A DNA stretch of 64,000 nt from Minwuia thermotolerans. Lineage in GTDB: Bacteria; Pseudomonadota; Alphaproteobacteria; Minwuiales; Minwuiaceae. Within the stretch, counting starts at the first letter, position 1, and each line of letters opens with the position of its first letter. This document shows positions 52,075 through 61,936 of this stretch, in pieces. Made by a program: the position numbers and the translations under genes. The DNA lies in contig NZ_PIGG01000081.1 in assembly GCF_002924445.1 (NCBI RefSeq), positions 62,001 through 126,000 on the forward strand, read 5' to 3'. Under the pieces are notes generated by a model. It was not told where the DNA came from and did no database searches. It saw nothing but the letters and a program-made list of their open reading frames with translations.

Positions 52075-53798
52075 GCGCGCTTGGCCGTGCCCTCAGGATC
52101 GTCTGGTTCGGGCTGAAATCGATCCTGTTCGTCGTCGGCTTCCTGGTGATCGGCGGGCTGGTGGCGCTGGTCGTCGTGGAACCCTGGCAGCAGCGCCCGC
52201 CGGAGATCGCCGACGGCTCGGTGCTGGAAATCAGATTCGACGAGCGCCCGCCGGAATCGGCCAGCGAGGGCGGGTTCCTGAGCGTGGTGCGCGGTAACGC
52301 CCTGACGCTTTCGCGTCTGGTGCGGGTGATCGACCGCGCCGCCGGCGATCCGCGCATCAGGGCGATCCGGATGGATCTGTCGGCGGCAGAGCTGCCTTTC
52401 GTCCACGCCGAGACGCTGGCCGGCGCGATCGGCCGTTTCCGCGCAGCGGGCAAGCGCACCTATGTCGTCTCCGAACACTATGATCTCGCTCGCTACCGCT
52501 TCGCCGCCGCCTTCGACGAGATCTGGATGCCGGCCGCGGGCGAATTCGCGGTCACGGGCGTGGCGCTGCAGACGCCCTATGCGGGCGAACTGGTCGACGA
52601 TCTCGGCATCGATCCCCAGCTCGAACGCCGCAAGCGCTACAAGTCCGCGGCCAATGTGATCGCAGAGCGGCGCATGCCGCCGGAACTGCGCGAGGCCATG
52701 ACGGCGATGGTCGTCGATCTGGACGACAGGCTGAAGGATGGCATCGACGCCGACCGGCCCGGCGTGGCCGAGGGTCTGGAAGGACGGCTGGACCGGGCCC
52801 TGATGAACCCGGCCGCGGCGCTGGAAGCGGGGCTGGTCGACCGGCTGGGCCATGGCTTCGAACTTGATGACGCCCTGGACGCCCCGGTCATCGCGGCCCG
52901 CGACTACTTGCCCCTGATCCTGGAGCGGGATGGCGACGCGATCCGCAGTGTCGCCCTTGTCGTCGCTTCAGGTCCGATCAGCGGCGGCTGGGGGTCGCCT
53001 CTCGAAGGCGATCAGATACGCGCCGAGCGCCTGATCGCGACGCTCAGGGAAGCGGACGCCGATCCCGCCATCGACGCCATCGTGCTGCGGGTGGACAGCC
53101 CCGGCGGCGCCTATGCGCCTTCGGATGCGATCCACCGGGCCATCGAAGCTCTCGACAAGCCGGTCATCGTCTCCATGGGCGAGGTCGCCGGCTCCGGCGG
53201 CTATATGATCGCCATGGCGGCGGACCGCATCGTCGCCGCCGAAACCACGATCACCGGTTCCATCGGCGTGATCGGCGGCAAGATCGTGTTCGAGGAGCTG
53301 CTGGCGCGGAACGGCGTGCGCATCGAGACCGTGCGCAGCGGCCCCGACGCGGCCTTCAACTCGCCCTTCAGCGCCTATAGCCCGGCGCAGCGCCAGCGGC
53401 TCAGCCGCCGCATCGACGAGATCTACGCCGAGTTCGTCGAACGGGTCGCCGAGGCGCGCGGGCTTGGCCCGGCCGCGGCGGAAGCGGCGGCCCAGGGCCG
53501 CGTCTGGACCGGACGGCAGGCGCTGGAACGGGGGCTGGTCGACCGTCTGGGCGGTTTCCGCACGGCTCTGGAGGAGGCCGCCGAAGCCGCCGGCGCCGGC
53601 GGCGCGGCCGACATGGAGATCGTGGAGTATCCGCGCATCGGCTGGCGCGAGAGGCTGCGCGCCGCCGCCGATCCGGGCTTCGTGGCCGCGCGCATCGGCC
53701 TTGCTCATCCGCTGCTGAAGAAGGCTGCCGAGACCGCCGCCGTGCTGGATCAGCCTGCGCTGATCCGGCTGGAGATGCCGCTCTTCGATCTGCGCTGA
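52071..53798 (+). CDS. sppA: Signal peptide peptidase SppA, 67K type
   Basis: A protein of 575 residues with one membrane anchor near the N-terminus (about 17-37, [20 protein letters not shown]). It has the tandem half-domain structure of long SppA. The Ser/Lys dyad is split between the halves: Lys191 in [10 protein letters not shown] and Ser375 in [11 protein letters not shown]. It degrades leftover signal peptides on the outer face of the inner membrane, probably as a tetrameric bowl. A GTG start overlaps the aroC stop. Confidence 0.93.
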   Translation: MSALGRALRIVWFGLKSILFVVGFLVIGGLVALVVVEPWQQRPPEIADGSVLEIRFDERPPESASEGGFLSVVRGNALTLSRLVRVIDRAAGDPRIRAIRMDLSAAELPFVHAETLAGAIGRFRAAGKRTYVVSEHYDLARYRFAAAFDEIWMPAAGEFAVTGVALQTPYAGELVDDLGIDPQLERRKRYKSAANVIAERRMPPELREAMTAMVVDLDDRLKDGIDADRPGVAEGLEGRLDRALMNPAAALEAGLVDRLGHGFELDDALDAPVIAARDYLPLILERDGDAIRSVALVVASGPISGGWGSPLEGDQIRAERLIATLREADADPAIDAIVLRVDSPGGAYAPSDAIHRAIEALDKPVIVSMGEVAGSGGYMIAMAADRIVAAETTITGSIGVIGGKIVFEELLARNGVRIETVRSGPDAAFNSPFSAYSPAQRQRLSRRIDEIYAEFVERVAEARGLGPAAAEAAAQGRVWTGRQALERGLVDRLGGFRTALEEAAEAAGAGGAADMEIVEYPRIGWRERLRAAADPGFVAARIGLAHPLLKKAAETAAVLDQPALIRLEMPLFDLR

Positions 53799-53842
53799 GG
53801 GCCGTTAACGCGTTCTTCAGGTACCACGCCTAGCATTGGACC

Positions 53843-54988
53843 ATGTCCGCAAGCCCCGACATGGATATCCTGATCGCGCAGTCGCCCGAAGAACTGGCGG
53901 AAGTCTACGGCTTTCGCTACGAGGTCCTGGTCGGTCAACTCGGGCGGACCTATGTCAATGCCGACCACGAGAACAGGGCCCTGTCGGACCCGGCGGATCG
54001 CGCCGCGATGCAGATCTACATGCGCCGCGCCGGCCGAATAGCCGCCACCCTGCGCGTCATCGTGGCGCCCGTGCCCATGCTGCCGGTCTACATGCGCGAG
54101 CGCTTCGGTCTTGGCGCCTTCGACCTCGAGGGGCTGACGGTATCCTTCACCGATACCCTGGTCGTCGATACCGACCGCGCCGACAGCCGCGCCGCGGCGA
54201 TCCTGATGACGGCTGCCTACAAGATCGCCTGCGCCAGGGGCAGCGGGTTCGATTTCACCAATGCCGCGCCGGGCGAAGTGGGCGTGTTCGAGCGGCTGGG
54301 CTACCGCAGCTATGGCGCCAACTACCAGGACGCCGACCTCGGCTTCCGCGTGCCCATGGTGCTGCCCACGGGCGACCTGGAGCACATGACGGCGACCAGA
54401 TCGCCGTTCCTGTCGCTGGCGCGGACGATGAAGCACGACCGGGAACTGGTGAACTGGTTCCGCCGCGCCTTTGCCGAGGCCTGCAATTCCGTCCAGCCCG
54501 CGGCGATGGACGAGGAAGCGCTCTGGAGCTATCTGACCCGCAAGCTCAACCAGACGCCGCACAACGGCATCCCGCTGCTGATGGCGCTGGAGTATCGCGA
54601 CGCGGCCCGCTTCCTGAAGCTGGCGACGGTGGTGAAGTGCGGCGCGGGCGAAACCATCGTCAAGAAGGGCGACATGGGCAACGAGATGTTCGTCGTCCTG
54701 GACGGCGCCGTCGAGGTCCGTGACGGCGACCGGCGCATCGCCCGCTTCGGCAAGGGCGGCATCTTCGGCGAGATGGCCTATCTCAATACCGAGCCCCGCA
54801 CGGCCGACGTCGTCGCGCTGCGGCCTGCCGAAATTCTGGTGCTCACCCAGGACACCATGACCCGGGCCATGACGAAGATGCCCGACATCGCCGCGCGCAT
54901 CCTGTTCAATCTCTCGCTGATCCTCGTCGAGCGGCTGAAGGACACCACCGGAAAATACGTGAAGGCCAGCGAGACGGCCGCCGCCTGA
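53843..54988 (+). CDS. LuxI/FeeM-like N-acyltransferase domain fused to a cyclic-nucleotide-binding domain
   Basis: A protein of 381 residues. The first part (about 5-175) resembles GNAT-fold autoinducer or N-acyl amino acid synthases: EVYGFRYEVLVGQLGR, then AGRIAATLRV, ending in VFERLGYRSYG. After a helical linker (180-245) comes a cNMP domain (250-370) with PLLMALEYRDAARF, KKGDMGNEMFVVLDGAVEV and the phosphate cassette FGEMAYLNTEPRT. Glu310 and Arg319, needed to bind cAMP or cGMP, are present. The fusion suggests an acyltransferase controlled by a cyclic nucleotide. The substrate is unknown. Confidence 0.72.
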   Translation: MSASPDMDILIAQSPEELAEVYGFRYEVLVGQLGRTYVNADHENRALSDPADRAAMQIYMRRAGRIAATLRVIVAPVPMLPVYMRERFGLGAFDLEGLTVSFTDTLVVDTDRADSRAAAILMTAAYKIACARGSGFDFTNAAPGEVGVFERLGYRSYGANYQDADLGFRVPMVLPTGDLEHMTATRSPFLSLARTMKHDRELVNWFRRAFAEACNSVQPAAMDEEALWSYLTRKLNQTPHNGIPLLMALEYRDAARFLKLATVVKCGAGETIVKKGDMGNEMFVVLDGAVEVRDGDRRIARFGKGGIFGEMAYLNTEPRTADVVALRPAEILVLTQDTMTRAMTKMPDIAARILFNLSLILVERLKDTTGKYVKASETAAA

Positions 54989-55004
54989 GCGGAGACGCCA
55001 GTCT

Positions 55005-55796
55005 CTATTCGGCGCTCCGACGCCGCGCCAGGTGGCTTGGCCACAATTCCCTGACCAGCCCCGGCACCTGCTGCATCACCTGCCGGCGGCTCTGACCGGG
55101 CCGCAGCGCGTCCGAATAAAGTACCGAAACCAGCAGGTTGTCGAAGTCCGTCGGAAGCCGGACGTCGTTGGAATCGTTGAACATCGACCAGATGAGCGAA
55201 TCGTCGTCGTCGGGCAGGCCCAGCGACTGGAGGATTTCCTCGGCCAGGCACTCGTTCAGGATCGGGCTCATGTCATCCACGTCCAGGAAGACGACGGCGC
55301 GGCGGATGCGGCCCTTCTGATCGCTGATGCTGGCGCCGCAGCGGCTGAAGTAGAAATGGTCCGCGACCAGCAGCTTGCCGCCCTCGATCCAGCGCTGCGA
55401 GGCCTTCTCGTAGAAGGTCTCGTAGTTCCGCGAGCCGAGCGCCACGACCAGGATGTGAGCGTTGTCGAGGGCTTCCGAGCCGCCCTGGTCGATCGAGGCG
55501 TGGGTCAGGCCGGCGAAGGCGGGCGGGCGGTGGAACCCGGCGACCATATCCATCACGGCCCGCGTGCCATCGACCGGCCGGAGATCGAGAGGTTCGTGCA
55601 GCACGTGGATGCGGATGGGCGCGTCGAACTTGGTGACGTAGGTCGCCTCCGTATCGGCGAATTCGCGTCCGAAAGCGACGATCTCGAAGCCCCGCACGAC
55701 ATCTGCTTCCGTGAAGTCACCGTGCTGGCCCGGCGTCGCGCACCCGGCCAGCAGGAGGGTCGCGGCCAGCAGAGCCACCAGGACCCGAAGGGACAT
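55005..55796 (-). CDS. DUF2927-family lipoprotein
   Basis: A protein of 263 residues with a lipoprotein signal: hydrophobic core LVALLAATLLLAGC with the lipobox Cys at 19. The mature part matches DUF2927: TKFDAPIRIHVLH, AHILVVALGSRNYE, then ILNECLAEEILQSLGLPDDD and SIWSMF-like residues followed by DVRLPTDFDNLLVSVLYSD. Weak likeness to metal-protease-like proteins (ECLAEEI) has been proposed for the family, but the function is unknown. Its ATG overlaps the plsY stop by one base. Confidence 0.85.
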   Translation of the reverse strand: MSLRVLVALLAATLLLAGCATPGQHGDFTEADVVRGFEIVAFGREFADTEATYVTKFDAPIRIHVLHEPLDLRPVDGTRAVMDMVAGFHRPPAFAGLTHASIDQGGSEALDNAHILVVALGSRNYETFYEKASQRWIEGGKLLVADHFYFSRCGASISDQKGRIRRAVVFLDVDDMSPILNECLAEEILQSLGLPDDDDSLIWSMFNDSNDVRLPTDFDNLLVSVLYSDALRPGQSRRQVMQQVPGLVRELWPSHLARRRSAE

Positions 55797-56434
55797 CAAG
55801 GCTTCTTCCCGCCGCCGATCCTCGGTTCCTCGCCGGTGACCAGCCGCCGGATATTGCCGCGGTGCTTGAGATAGATCAGGGCGGCCAGGACGACGTCGAG
55901 TTCCATTGCCAGCGGGCCGTGCAGGTAGAAGGCCAGAACAGGGGTCGCGATGGCCATCACCAGCGCCGCCAGCGAGGAGTAGCGAGTCAGGAACGCGACC
56001 GCCAGCCAGATGGCGCAGGCGGCGAGGCCGACGTGGAAGTGCAGCGCCAGCGCGATGCCCAGAAAGGTGGCCACGCCCTTGCCGCCGCGGAAGGCCAGGT
56101 AGACGGGGAAGAGGTGACCGAGGAAGGCGCCGATGGCCGCCAGAACCTCGCCATTGGGACCGTAGAGATGTCCGGCGATCAGCACGGCCGCGGCGCCCTT
56201 GCCCCCGTCGAGCAGCAGGGTGATGAGCGCCAGATCCTTCCGCCCCGTGCGCAGGACATTGGTCGCGCCGATATTGCCAGAACCGATCCGGCGCACGTCG
56301 CCGAGTCCGGCGACGGAGGTCAGCACCACGCCGAAAGGCACCGAGCCCAGCAGATAGGCGACAAGCAGGGTGCCGCCAAGCTGGACCGGCGCGACGCCGA
56401 TCTGGCCGAGGACGAGGGCGAGGTCGGAATACAT
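55796..56434 (-). CDS. plsY: Glycerol-3-phosphate acyltransferase PlsY
   Basis: A polytopic membrane protein of 212 residues with the three PlsY motifs: [13 protein letters not shown] followed by [19 protein letters not shown], then LDGGKGA, and [17 protein letters not shown]. It acylates glycerol 3-phosphate from acyl phosphate to give lysophosphatidate, the first step of phospholipid synthesis, and works with PlsX. It lies 5 nt downstream of the pyrC-like gene on the same strand, a usual alphaproteobacterial order. Confidence 0.96.
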   Translation of the reverse strand: MYSDLALVLGQIGVAPVQLGGTLLVAYLLGSVPFGVVLTSVAGLGDVRRIGSGNIGATNVLRTGRKDLALITLLLDGGKGAAAVLIAGHLYGPNGEVLAAIGAFLGHLFPVYLAFRGGKGVATFLGIALALHFHVGLAACAIWLAVAFLTRYSSLAALVMAIATPVLAFYLHGPLAMELDVVLAALIYLKHRGNIRRLVTGEEPRIGGGKKP

Positions 56435-56439
56435 GGCCG

Positions 56440-57741
56440 CTACTTTTCGACCCGGCGGACGAAGACGGTGCGCCCGTCGACCACGGTGCGCACGGCGTGG
56501 CCCTGCAGCGGGCGCTCATCGAAGGGCGAGTTCTTGGATTTCGATCGGAACTTCTTCGAATCCACAACCCATGGCGCCTCGGGATCGAAGATCACCAGGT
56601 CGGCCGGCCGGCCCGGCTCCAGAACCCCGCAGTCGAGACCCAGCAGCCGCGCCGGATTGCAGGTCATGCAGGCGAGCACCGTCAACAGCGGCACGCCCTC
56701 GCTCATGTTGAGCTGCAGACCCAGCGCCAGCATGGTTTCCAGTCCGACCACACCGAAGGCCGCCTGCTCGAACGTCTGGCGTTTCGCCTCCGGATCCTCC
56801 GGCGTGTGCTGGGAGGCAATGACATCGATCGTGCCGTCGCGGATCGCTTCGACGACCGCGCGGCGGTCGTCCTCGGAGCGCAGCGGCGGCGAGACCTTGG
56901 CGAAGGTCCGGTAGCCCGAGACTTCGTGCTCGTTCAGGGTGAAGTAGTGCGGCGCCGTTCCGCACGACACCCTCAATCCCGCCTTCTTGGCGCGGCGCAT
57001 GGCGTCCAGCGCATCGGCGGTGGTCAGCTGCGCGGCGTGATAGCGCGCGCCGGTGAGTTCCACCAGGCGCAGGTCGCGTTCGACCATGATCGTCTCGGCC
57101 GCCGTCGGGATGCCGGAGAGGCCGAGACGGGTCGCCAGCTCGCCGGCGTTCATCACGCCGCTGGCCAGTGTCGGCTCCTCGGCGTGCTGGACGATCAGGG
57201 CGTCGAAAGCCGTGGAATAGCTCAGCGCCCGGCGCAGGATATTGGCATTGGCGATGGCGCGGTCGCCGTCGGTGAAGGCGACGGCGCCGGCCGCCTTCAG
57301 CAGCCCGAACTCGGTAAGCTGCGCTCCTGCAAGGCCCTGGGTCGCCGCGGCGAAGGGGCGGATGTGGACGTCCGAACCCTCGTTGGCGCGGCGGAGCACG
57401 TATTCGACCAGCGCGACATTGTCGATCACCGGATCCGTGTTGGGCAGGGTGCAGAGCGTGGTGACGCCGCCCGCGCGGGCCGCGGCCGCGGCGCTGGCGA
57501 AGCTTTCCTTGTGCTCCGCGCCCGGCTCCCCGACCACGACGTGCATGTCCACCAGTCCCGGCGCCAGGCAGAGGCCGGCGAGGTCGACGACCTCGGTCCG
57601 GTCCGGCAGGCCTCTGGGGAAGATGTCAGGGCCGACGGCGGCGATCCGCTCATCCTCGATCAGCAGATGGCCCGTTTCGTCACGGCCGCTGGCGGGATCC
57701 AGAATGCGGCCGTTCATGTAGGCGATGCGGTGGCTAGCCAT
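56440..57741 (-). CDS. Dihydroorotase-like protein lacking key catalytic residues (PyrX type)
   Basis: A protein of 433 residues of the type I dihydroorotase family by overall match ([28 protein letters not shown]). Catalytic positions are changed: the metal motif DMHVHLREPG reads [10 protein letters not shown] (second His to Val69, substrate Arg to Gly71), the YHxxH motif reads YHAAQ (His to Gln238), and the catalytic Asp of TDHAPH reads SQHTPE (Gln311). His186 is kept. It overlaps pyrB by 8 nt. Non-catalytic PyrC homologues that stabilise aspartate transcarbamylase are known in Pseudomonas; this looks alike, so an active dihydroorotase should be encoded elsewhere. Confidence 0.85.
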   Translation of the reverse strand: MASHRIAYMNGRILDPASGRDETGHLLIEDERIAAVGPDIFPRGLPDRTEVVDLAGLCLAPGLVDMHVVVGEPGAEHKESFASAAAAARAGGVTTLCTLPNTDPVIDNVALVEYVLRRANEGSDVHIRPFAAATQGLAGAQLTEFGLLKAAGAVAFTDGDRAIANANILRRALSYSTAFDALIVQHAEEPTLASGVMNAGELATRLGLSGIPTAAETIMVERDLRLVELTGARYHAAQLTTADALDAMRRAKKAGLRVSCGTAPHYFTLNEHEVSGYRTFAKVSPPLRSEDDRRAVVEAIRDGTIDVIASQHTPEDPEAKRQTFEQAAFGVVGLETMLALGLQLNMSEGVPLLTVLACMTCNPARLLGLDCGVLEPGRPADLVIFDPEAPWVVDSKKFRSKSKNSPFDERPLQGHAVRTVVDGRTVFVRRVEK

Positions 57742-58708
57742 TGGCCGGTCCCCCGTTGCCCTGTTTCGGCGTCAGCAGCAGCAGCACGGCCATGCGTACG
57801 GCAACGCCCATCTCGACCTGTTCGCGGATGACGCTGCGGTGAATGTCGTCGGCGACCTCCGTATCGATCTCCACGCCCCGGTTCATCGGCCCCGGATGCA
57901 TGATCAGCGCGTCCGGCTTGGCGCAGGCCAGCTTGTCGTGATCGAGCCCGTAATAGTGGAAGTATTCGCGCACGGATGGCAGGAAGGAGCCGGTCATCCG
58001 CTCTCGCTGAAGGCGCAGCATCATCACCACGTCGGCGTCCTTCAGTCCCTCGCGCATGTCGATGAAGGGCGTGGCGCCGAGCCGGGCGATCCCCGTCGGC
58101 AGCAGCGTCGGCGGGGCGATCACGCGGACATGCGCGCCCATCGTGTTCAGCAGATGGATGTTGGACCGCGCCACCCGGCTGTGGGCCACATCGCCGCAGA
58201 TCGCGACCGTGAGACCCTCCAGACGCTTCAGGCGCTGGCGGATGGTCAGGGCGTCCAGCAGCGCCTGGGTCGGATGTTCGTGCTTGCCGTCGCCGGCGTT
58301 GATGACGGCGCAGTCCATCTTCTGGGCCAGCAGGTCCACCGCGCCCGAATCGGGATGGCGGACCACCAGCACGTCGGGGTGCATGGCGTTCAGCGTCATC
58401 GCCGTGTCGATGAGGGTCTCGCCCTTCTTGGTGGAGGAGACTTCGGTATTCATGTTGATGACGTCGATACCGAGGCGCTTGCCCGCCAGTTCGAAGGAGG
58501 TCAGCGTCCGCGTCGAATTTTCGAAGAACAGGTTGATCTGGGTTCGGCCGTAGAGATCGGTGCGATGCTTGTTGGCCTGCCGGTTCTGGTCGATGAACCG
58601 CTCCGACAGGTCAAGAATACGCTCGATGTCGCCACGGCTGAGGTTCTGCGTCCCCAGCAGGTGCCGGTGGGGGAAGGGCAGATCGAAGGCGTCGTCCGCA
58701 TGGTCCAT
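57734..58708 (-). CDS. pyrB: Aspartate carbamoyltransferase catalytic chain
   Basis: A protein of 324 residues. The carbamoyl-phosphate loop [12 protein letters not shown], the HPTQALLD aspartate-site motif and [16 protein letters not shown] are all present. It makes N-carbamoyl-aspartate, the committed step of pyrimidine synthesis. No pyrI regulatory chain is adjacent; instead the pyrC-like gene overlaps its end by 8 nt, which fits the dodecameric ATCase/pseudo-DHOase type. ATG at 58708 is chosen; a TTG at 58753 could add 15 residues containing three Cys. Confidence 0.95.
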   Translation of the reverse strand: MDHADDAFDLPFPHRHLLGTQNLSRGDIERILDLSERFIDQNRQANKHRTDLYGRTQINLFFENSTRTLTSFELAGKRLGIDVINMNTEVSSTKKGETLIDTAMTLNAMHPDVLVVRHPDSGAVDLLAQKMDCAVINAGDGKHEHPTQALLDALTIRQRLKRLEGLTVAICGDVAHSRVARSNIHLLNTMGAHVRVIAPPTLLPTGIARLGATPFIDMREGLKDADVVMMLRLQRERMTGSFLPSVREYFHYYGLDHDKLACAKPDALIMHPGPMNRGVEIDTEVADDIHRSVIREQVEMGVAVRMAVLLLLTPKQGNGGPANG

Positions 58709-58801
58709 GAAGCCCGGACAATAGGGGCAAGCGCCGTCCGTGCAAGGGGGCAAATCGGATTTCTGAAAGGCTGTCCCGGGGTTGCCGCCGCGGGCCCCGT
58801 T

Positions 58802-59425
58802 TCAGGCTGGCGGACCGCCCGCGTCGTGCTGGTCGCGGCGCTGCAGTTTCCTTGCCCAGCGCTTCTGGCGCGCCTCGCGGAAGCGGATGATGAATCGCCT
58901 GGACCAGACATAGCCGATCCATGCTGTCCCCACGGCCCAGGGAATCGAGCCGATGAACAGGGGCAGGCCCCAGACCTTGAACAGCGTGAGCGTGCCGATC
59001 CAGAGCCCTTCCAGGAAACTGGAATCGGCGTTCACGACGTCAGTGAGCTGGGCCGTGAAGGTGCCGAAACCGATCGAGCCGAGTTCGTCGAAACGGCCGA
59101 GCATGAGCTGTCCGGTGAGCAGGAAGGTGTAGTAGATCGGGCCGATGGTGAAGATGTTGGTCACCCACACCCAGGCCAATGCGGCCACGAGGTGGAACTG
59201 GAACCGGGTGGCGATGGCCCGCGCCAGCGCCCAGATGCCGAAAACGGCGATGAGCTGGATCCCGACCGTCGGCGTGAAGGCCACGGCGAGGCCGACGGCG
59301 ACACCCCGGGCGACGTGCTCGGGCGGCATCTGGCCGCGTTTCAGGGGAATGATGAGCCGATAGCGGGTCAGCCGTCCCAGATTGGTCATCGGACCGCGCG
59401 CATCGCGGCCTCTGTCTGTGTCCAT
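58802..59425 (-). CDS. DUF2062 membrane protein
   Basis: A protein of 207 residues with about three membrane segments and a basic C-terminus (RFREARQKRWARKLQRRDQ). The DUF2062 signature is clear: PPEHVARGVAVGLAVAFTPT, then GIQLIAVFGIWALARA and WVTNIFTIGPIYYTF. The function is unknown. ATG at 59425 is used; a TTG at 59434 is the only longer in-frame start seen. It lies between pyrB and gluQ on the same strand, with short gaps. Confidence 0.85.
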   Translation of the reverse strand: MDTDRGRDARGPMTNLGRLTRYRLIIPLKRGQMPPEHVARGVAVGLAVAFTPTVGIQLIAVFGIWALARAIATRFQFHLVAALAWVWVTNIFTIGPIYYTFLLTGQLMLGRFDELGSIGFGTFTAQLTDVVNADSSFLEGLWIGTLTLFKVWGLPLFIGSIPWAVGTAWIGYVWSRRFIIRFREARQKRWARKLQRRDQHDAGGPPA

Positions 59426-59476
59426 CGCGCTCAAGAACCGGCTGCCTCCAACTGGCGTTGGCGGATAGTACCCATA

Positions 59477-60349
59477 TCATTGTGACGGGAAAGGGGTGTC
59501 CATATGCAGAATCCGCGCGGGCGCCCCCCGCGCGACGAGAAGCCGCGCCAGGCCCGCCCGGTCGAGTCCCGAATCGATGAGGCTCCGCAGGCTTTCCGCG
59601 CCATGACGCTTGGACAGCTTGACGCCGTCCTCGCCGGTCAGAAGTTCGTGATGGGCGTAGTGTGGCGTCGCCAGCCCCAGCAGGCGCTGCAGCAGGACGT
59701 GCACATGGGTGGCGTGAAACAGGTCGAGCCCGCGGATCACGTCGGTGATCCCCTGGGCGGCGTCGTCGACCGTCACCGCGAGGTGATAGCTCGTGCCGAT
59801 GTCCTTGCGGGCCAGCACCACGTCGCCCCAGCCCCTGCCGTCCCATGTCTGCGCGCCGGCACGGGCGTCCGTCCAGGTCACCGGCCCGGCCGCCCCTAGT
59901 GCGGCGGCGAGATCCAGCCGCCAGGCCGCCGGCTCGCCTGCGGCGATGCGCGCGCGCGCCGCTTCCCGCGGCAGCGCGCGGCAGGTGCCGGGGTAGATGG
60001 GCCCCTCCAGACCCTCCGCCGTCGCCAGTTCCCGGACATCGGCGCGGGTACAGAAGCAGGGATAGACCAGCCCGCGGCGTTCCAGCGCCGCCAGCGCGGC
60101 GCGGTAGTGTGGCATACGCTCCGACTGCCGCCAGACCGGTTCCTCCCAGGCGAGGCCGAGCCAGGCGAGATCGTCGAAGATCATCGCCTCGTATTCGGGC
60201 CTGCATCGCGTCGTGTCGATGTCCTCGATGCGCAGCAGCAGGCGGCCCCCGGCCATCCTGGCCGCCTCGCCGCACAGCAGCGCCGAGAGGGCGTGGCCCA
60301 GGTGAAGGGGGCCAGTGGGACTGGGCGCGAAGCGGGTGATGAAGGTCAT
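59477..60349 (-). CDS. gluQ: Glutamyl-Q tRNA(Asp) synthetase
   Basis: A protein of 290 residues, a GluRS paralogue lacking the anticodon-binding domain. FAPSPTGPLHLGHA (8-21) holds the HIGH motif and KLSKRHGAE the KMSKS counterpart. The zinc-site Cys pair is seen in YPCFCTRADV. It attaches glutamate to queuosine at position 34 of tRNA-Asp, not to the 3' end. It is divergent from the alkA-like gene, with 43 nt between. Confidence 0.94.
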   Translation of the reverse strand: MTFITRFAPSPTGPLHLGHALSALLCGEAARMAGGRLLLRIEDIDTTRCRPEYEAMIFDDLAWLGLAWEEPVWRQSERMPHYRAALAALERRGLVYPCFCTRADVRELATAEGLEGPIYPGTCRALPREAARARIAAGEPAAWRLDLAAALGAAGPVTWTDARAGAQTWDGRGWGDVVLARKDIGTSYHLAVTVDDAAQGITDVIRGLDLFHATHVHVLLQRLLGLATPHYAHHELLTGEDGVKLSKRHGAESLRSLIDSGLDRAGLARLLVARGAPARILHMDTPFPSQ

Positions 60350-60392
60350 GCTGGCTCGACAGTGACGGTGGCTGCGCTCTATTTAGCGTTCC

Positions 60393-61046
60393 ATGTCACT
60401 GCGCTTCAAATCGGGAGAGACGCCGGAGCTTCGGGCGGCGATGGAGGCGCTGTTCGCTGCCGACCCGGATCTCCGGCGCGCGCGGCAGGTCGCCGGCGCA
60501 CTGCCAGACCGCAGCCGCGCGCCGGGTCTCAAGTCCCTGATGATGCTGATCGTCGAGCAGCAGGTCTCCGTCGCGTCGGCGCGTGCGATCTGGGCCCGCG
60601 TAGAGGCGGGGACGAAGCCCTTTTCGGCCCGCCGCTACCTCGATCATGACGAGGAAGCGCTGCGCGGCTTCGGCCTGAGCCGCCCGAAGATGGTCTACAC
60701 GCGCGCGCTGGCGCAGGCGGTGACCGACGGCGACCTGCCGCTGCGGCGGCTCAAGTCCATGACCGACGCCGAGGCGATGGCGGCGCTGACGGCGGTGAAG
60801 GGCATCGGGCGCTGGACGGCCGAAGTCTATCTGCTGTTCGCGCTGCAGCGCCCCGATATCTTTCCGGCGGGCGATCTGGCGCTGCAGGCGGCGGCGCAGG
60901 ATCTCAAGGGTCTGCCGGCGCGGCCCGACGAAAACCAGCTCGCCGCCATGGCGGAAGCATGGCGGCCCCATCGCGGCGTCGCCGCGCGTCTGCTCTGGCG
61001 CTATTATGGCGTCACCCGCCGGCGCGCCGATCCGGTTTCGGTGTGA
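60393..61046 (+). CDS. DNA-3-methyladenine glycosylase II-like (AlkA/HhH-GPD)
   Basis: A protein of 217 residues consisting of the HhH-GPD domain. The hairpin TAVKGIGRWTAEVYLLFALQ is followed by the catalytic Asp161 in FPAGDLALQ. IVEQQVSVASARAIWAR matches the family's ILGQQVS helix. There is no iron-sulfur cluster loop, so it is AlkA-like rather than MutY/Nth-like. It removes alkylated bases from DNA to start base-excision repair. The ATG lies 43 nt from divergent gluQ, a short space for two promoters. Confidence 0.92.
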   Translation: MSLRFKSGETPELRAAMEALFAADPDLRRARQVAGALPDRSRAPGLKSLMMLIVEQQVSVASARAIWARVEAGTKPFSARRYLDHDEEALRGFGLSRPKMVYTRALAQAVTDGDLPLRRLKSMTDAEAMAALTAVKGIGRWTAEVYLLFALQRPDIFPAGDLALQAAAQDLKGLPARPDENQLAAMAEAWRPHRGVAARLLWRYYGVTRRRADPVSV

Positions 61047-61071
61047 ATGTTCCCTTGATGGTGAAGGCTCC

Positions 61072-61806
61072 ATGAAACAGCTCTCCGGCCCCCGCGTGCC
61101 GCCTGCCAGCGGCGGCAAGCCGAAACAGCTCGTCGTCCTGGTGCATGGCTATGGCGCCGACGGCAATGACCTGATCGCGCTGGCGCCCTATCTGCAGCGC
61201 GCCCTGCCGGAGGCCGCATTCGTGGCGCCCGACGGTCCGGACCCCTGCGGTTCGGCGCCCATCGGGCGGGAGTGGTTTCCGATCTCGCTGGACGATCCGG
61301 CGATGATGAGCCGCGATCCCGAGAGGCTGGCCGAACGCTATGCGGCGATGGCCGACCGCGCCACCGACGCAGCCCCGGCGCTCGATGGGTTCATCGACGA
61401 AGAGCTGGCGCGCCACGGGCTCGACGGCGGCGCGCTGGCGCTGGTCGGGTTCAGCCAGGGCACGATGATGTCGCTGCATCTGGGACTGCGCCGGCCGACA
61501 CCGCCGGCGGCCATCGTCGGCTTTTCCGGCGCCCTGCTGGGTCCGGAGGCGCTGGCCGGGGAGCAGGTCGCGCCGGTGCCGGTGCAACTGGTCCACGGCG
61601 ACCAGGACGACCTGGTGCCGCCGCTGGCCATGTTCTGGGCCGCGGCCGGCCTCGGACGCGCCGGCGTGCCGGTCGCCTTCCACATCTCCGCCGGCATCGG
61701 TCACGGCATCGCTCCGGACGGCATCGAGATCGCCACGCGGCATCTCGCGCTGGCCTTCGCCGGCCGGCTCCGCTGCGCCGGTCCCGTATCCTGCGCCATC
61801 GGCTGA
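61072..61806 (+). CDS. Phospholipase/carboxylesterase family serine hydrolase
   Basis: An alpha/beta-hydrolase of 244 residues. The oxyanion region is VLVHGYGADGNDL, the nucleophile Ser128 is in GFSQG, the acid is Asp180 in HGDQDDLVP and the base His211 is in GIGHG. These esterases cleave short acyl esters or lysophospholipids in the cytosol. No signal peptide is seen. ATG at 61072 is chosen since a longer frame would overlap the glycosylase gene. Confidence 0.9.
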   Translation: MKQLSGPRVPPASGGKPKQLVVLVHGYGADGNDLIALAPYLQRALPEAAFVAPDGPDPCGSAPIGREWFPISLDDPAMMSRDPERLAERYAAMADRATDAAPALDGFIDEELARHGLDGGALALVGFSQGTMMSLHLGLRRPTPPAAIVGFSGALLGPEALAGEQVAPVPVQLVHGDQDDLVPPLAMFWAAAGLGRAGVPVAFHISAGIGHGIAPDGIEIATRHLALAFAGRLRCAGPVSCAIG

Positions 61807-61936
61807 GGGATATCTTGTGTCATATTTCCGTCAGCGCCACCGGATATGGATTCCCTAAGCGGTTGCGCTTTCGATTCGCCGGAGAGACAATCCGCACGCG
61901 GCCTGAACAGTTAAGGATTCGCCTGGGGGCAAGCCC

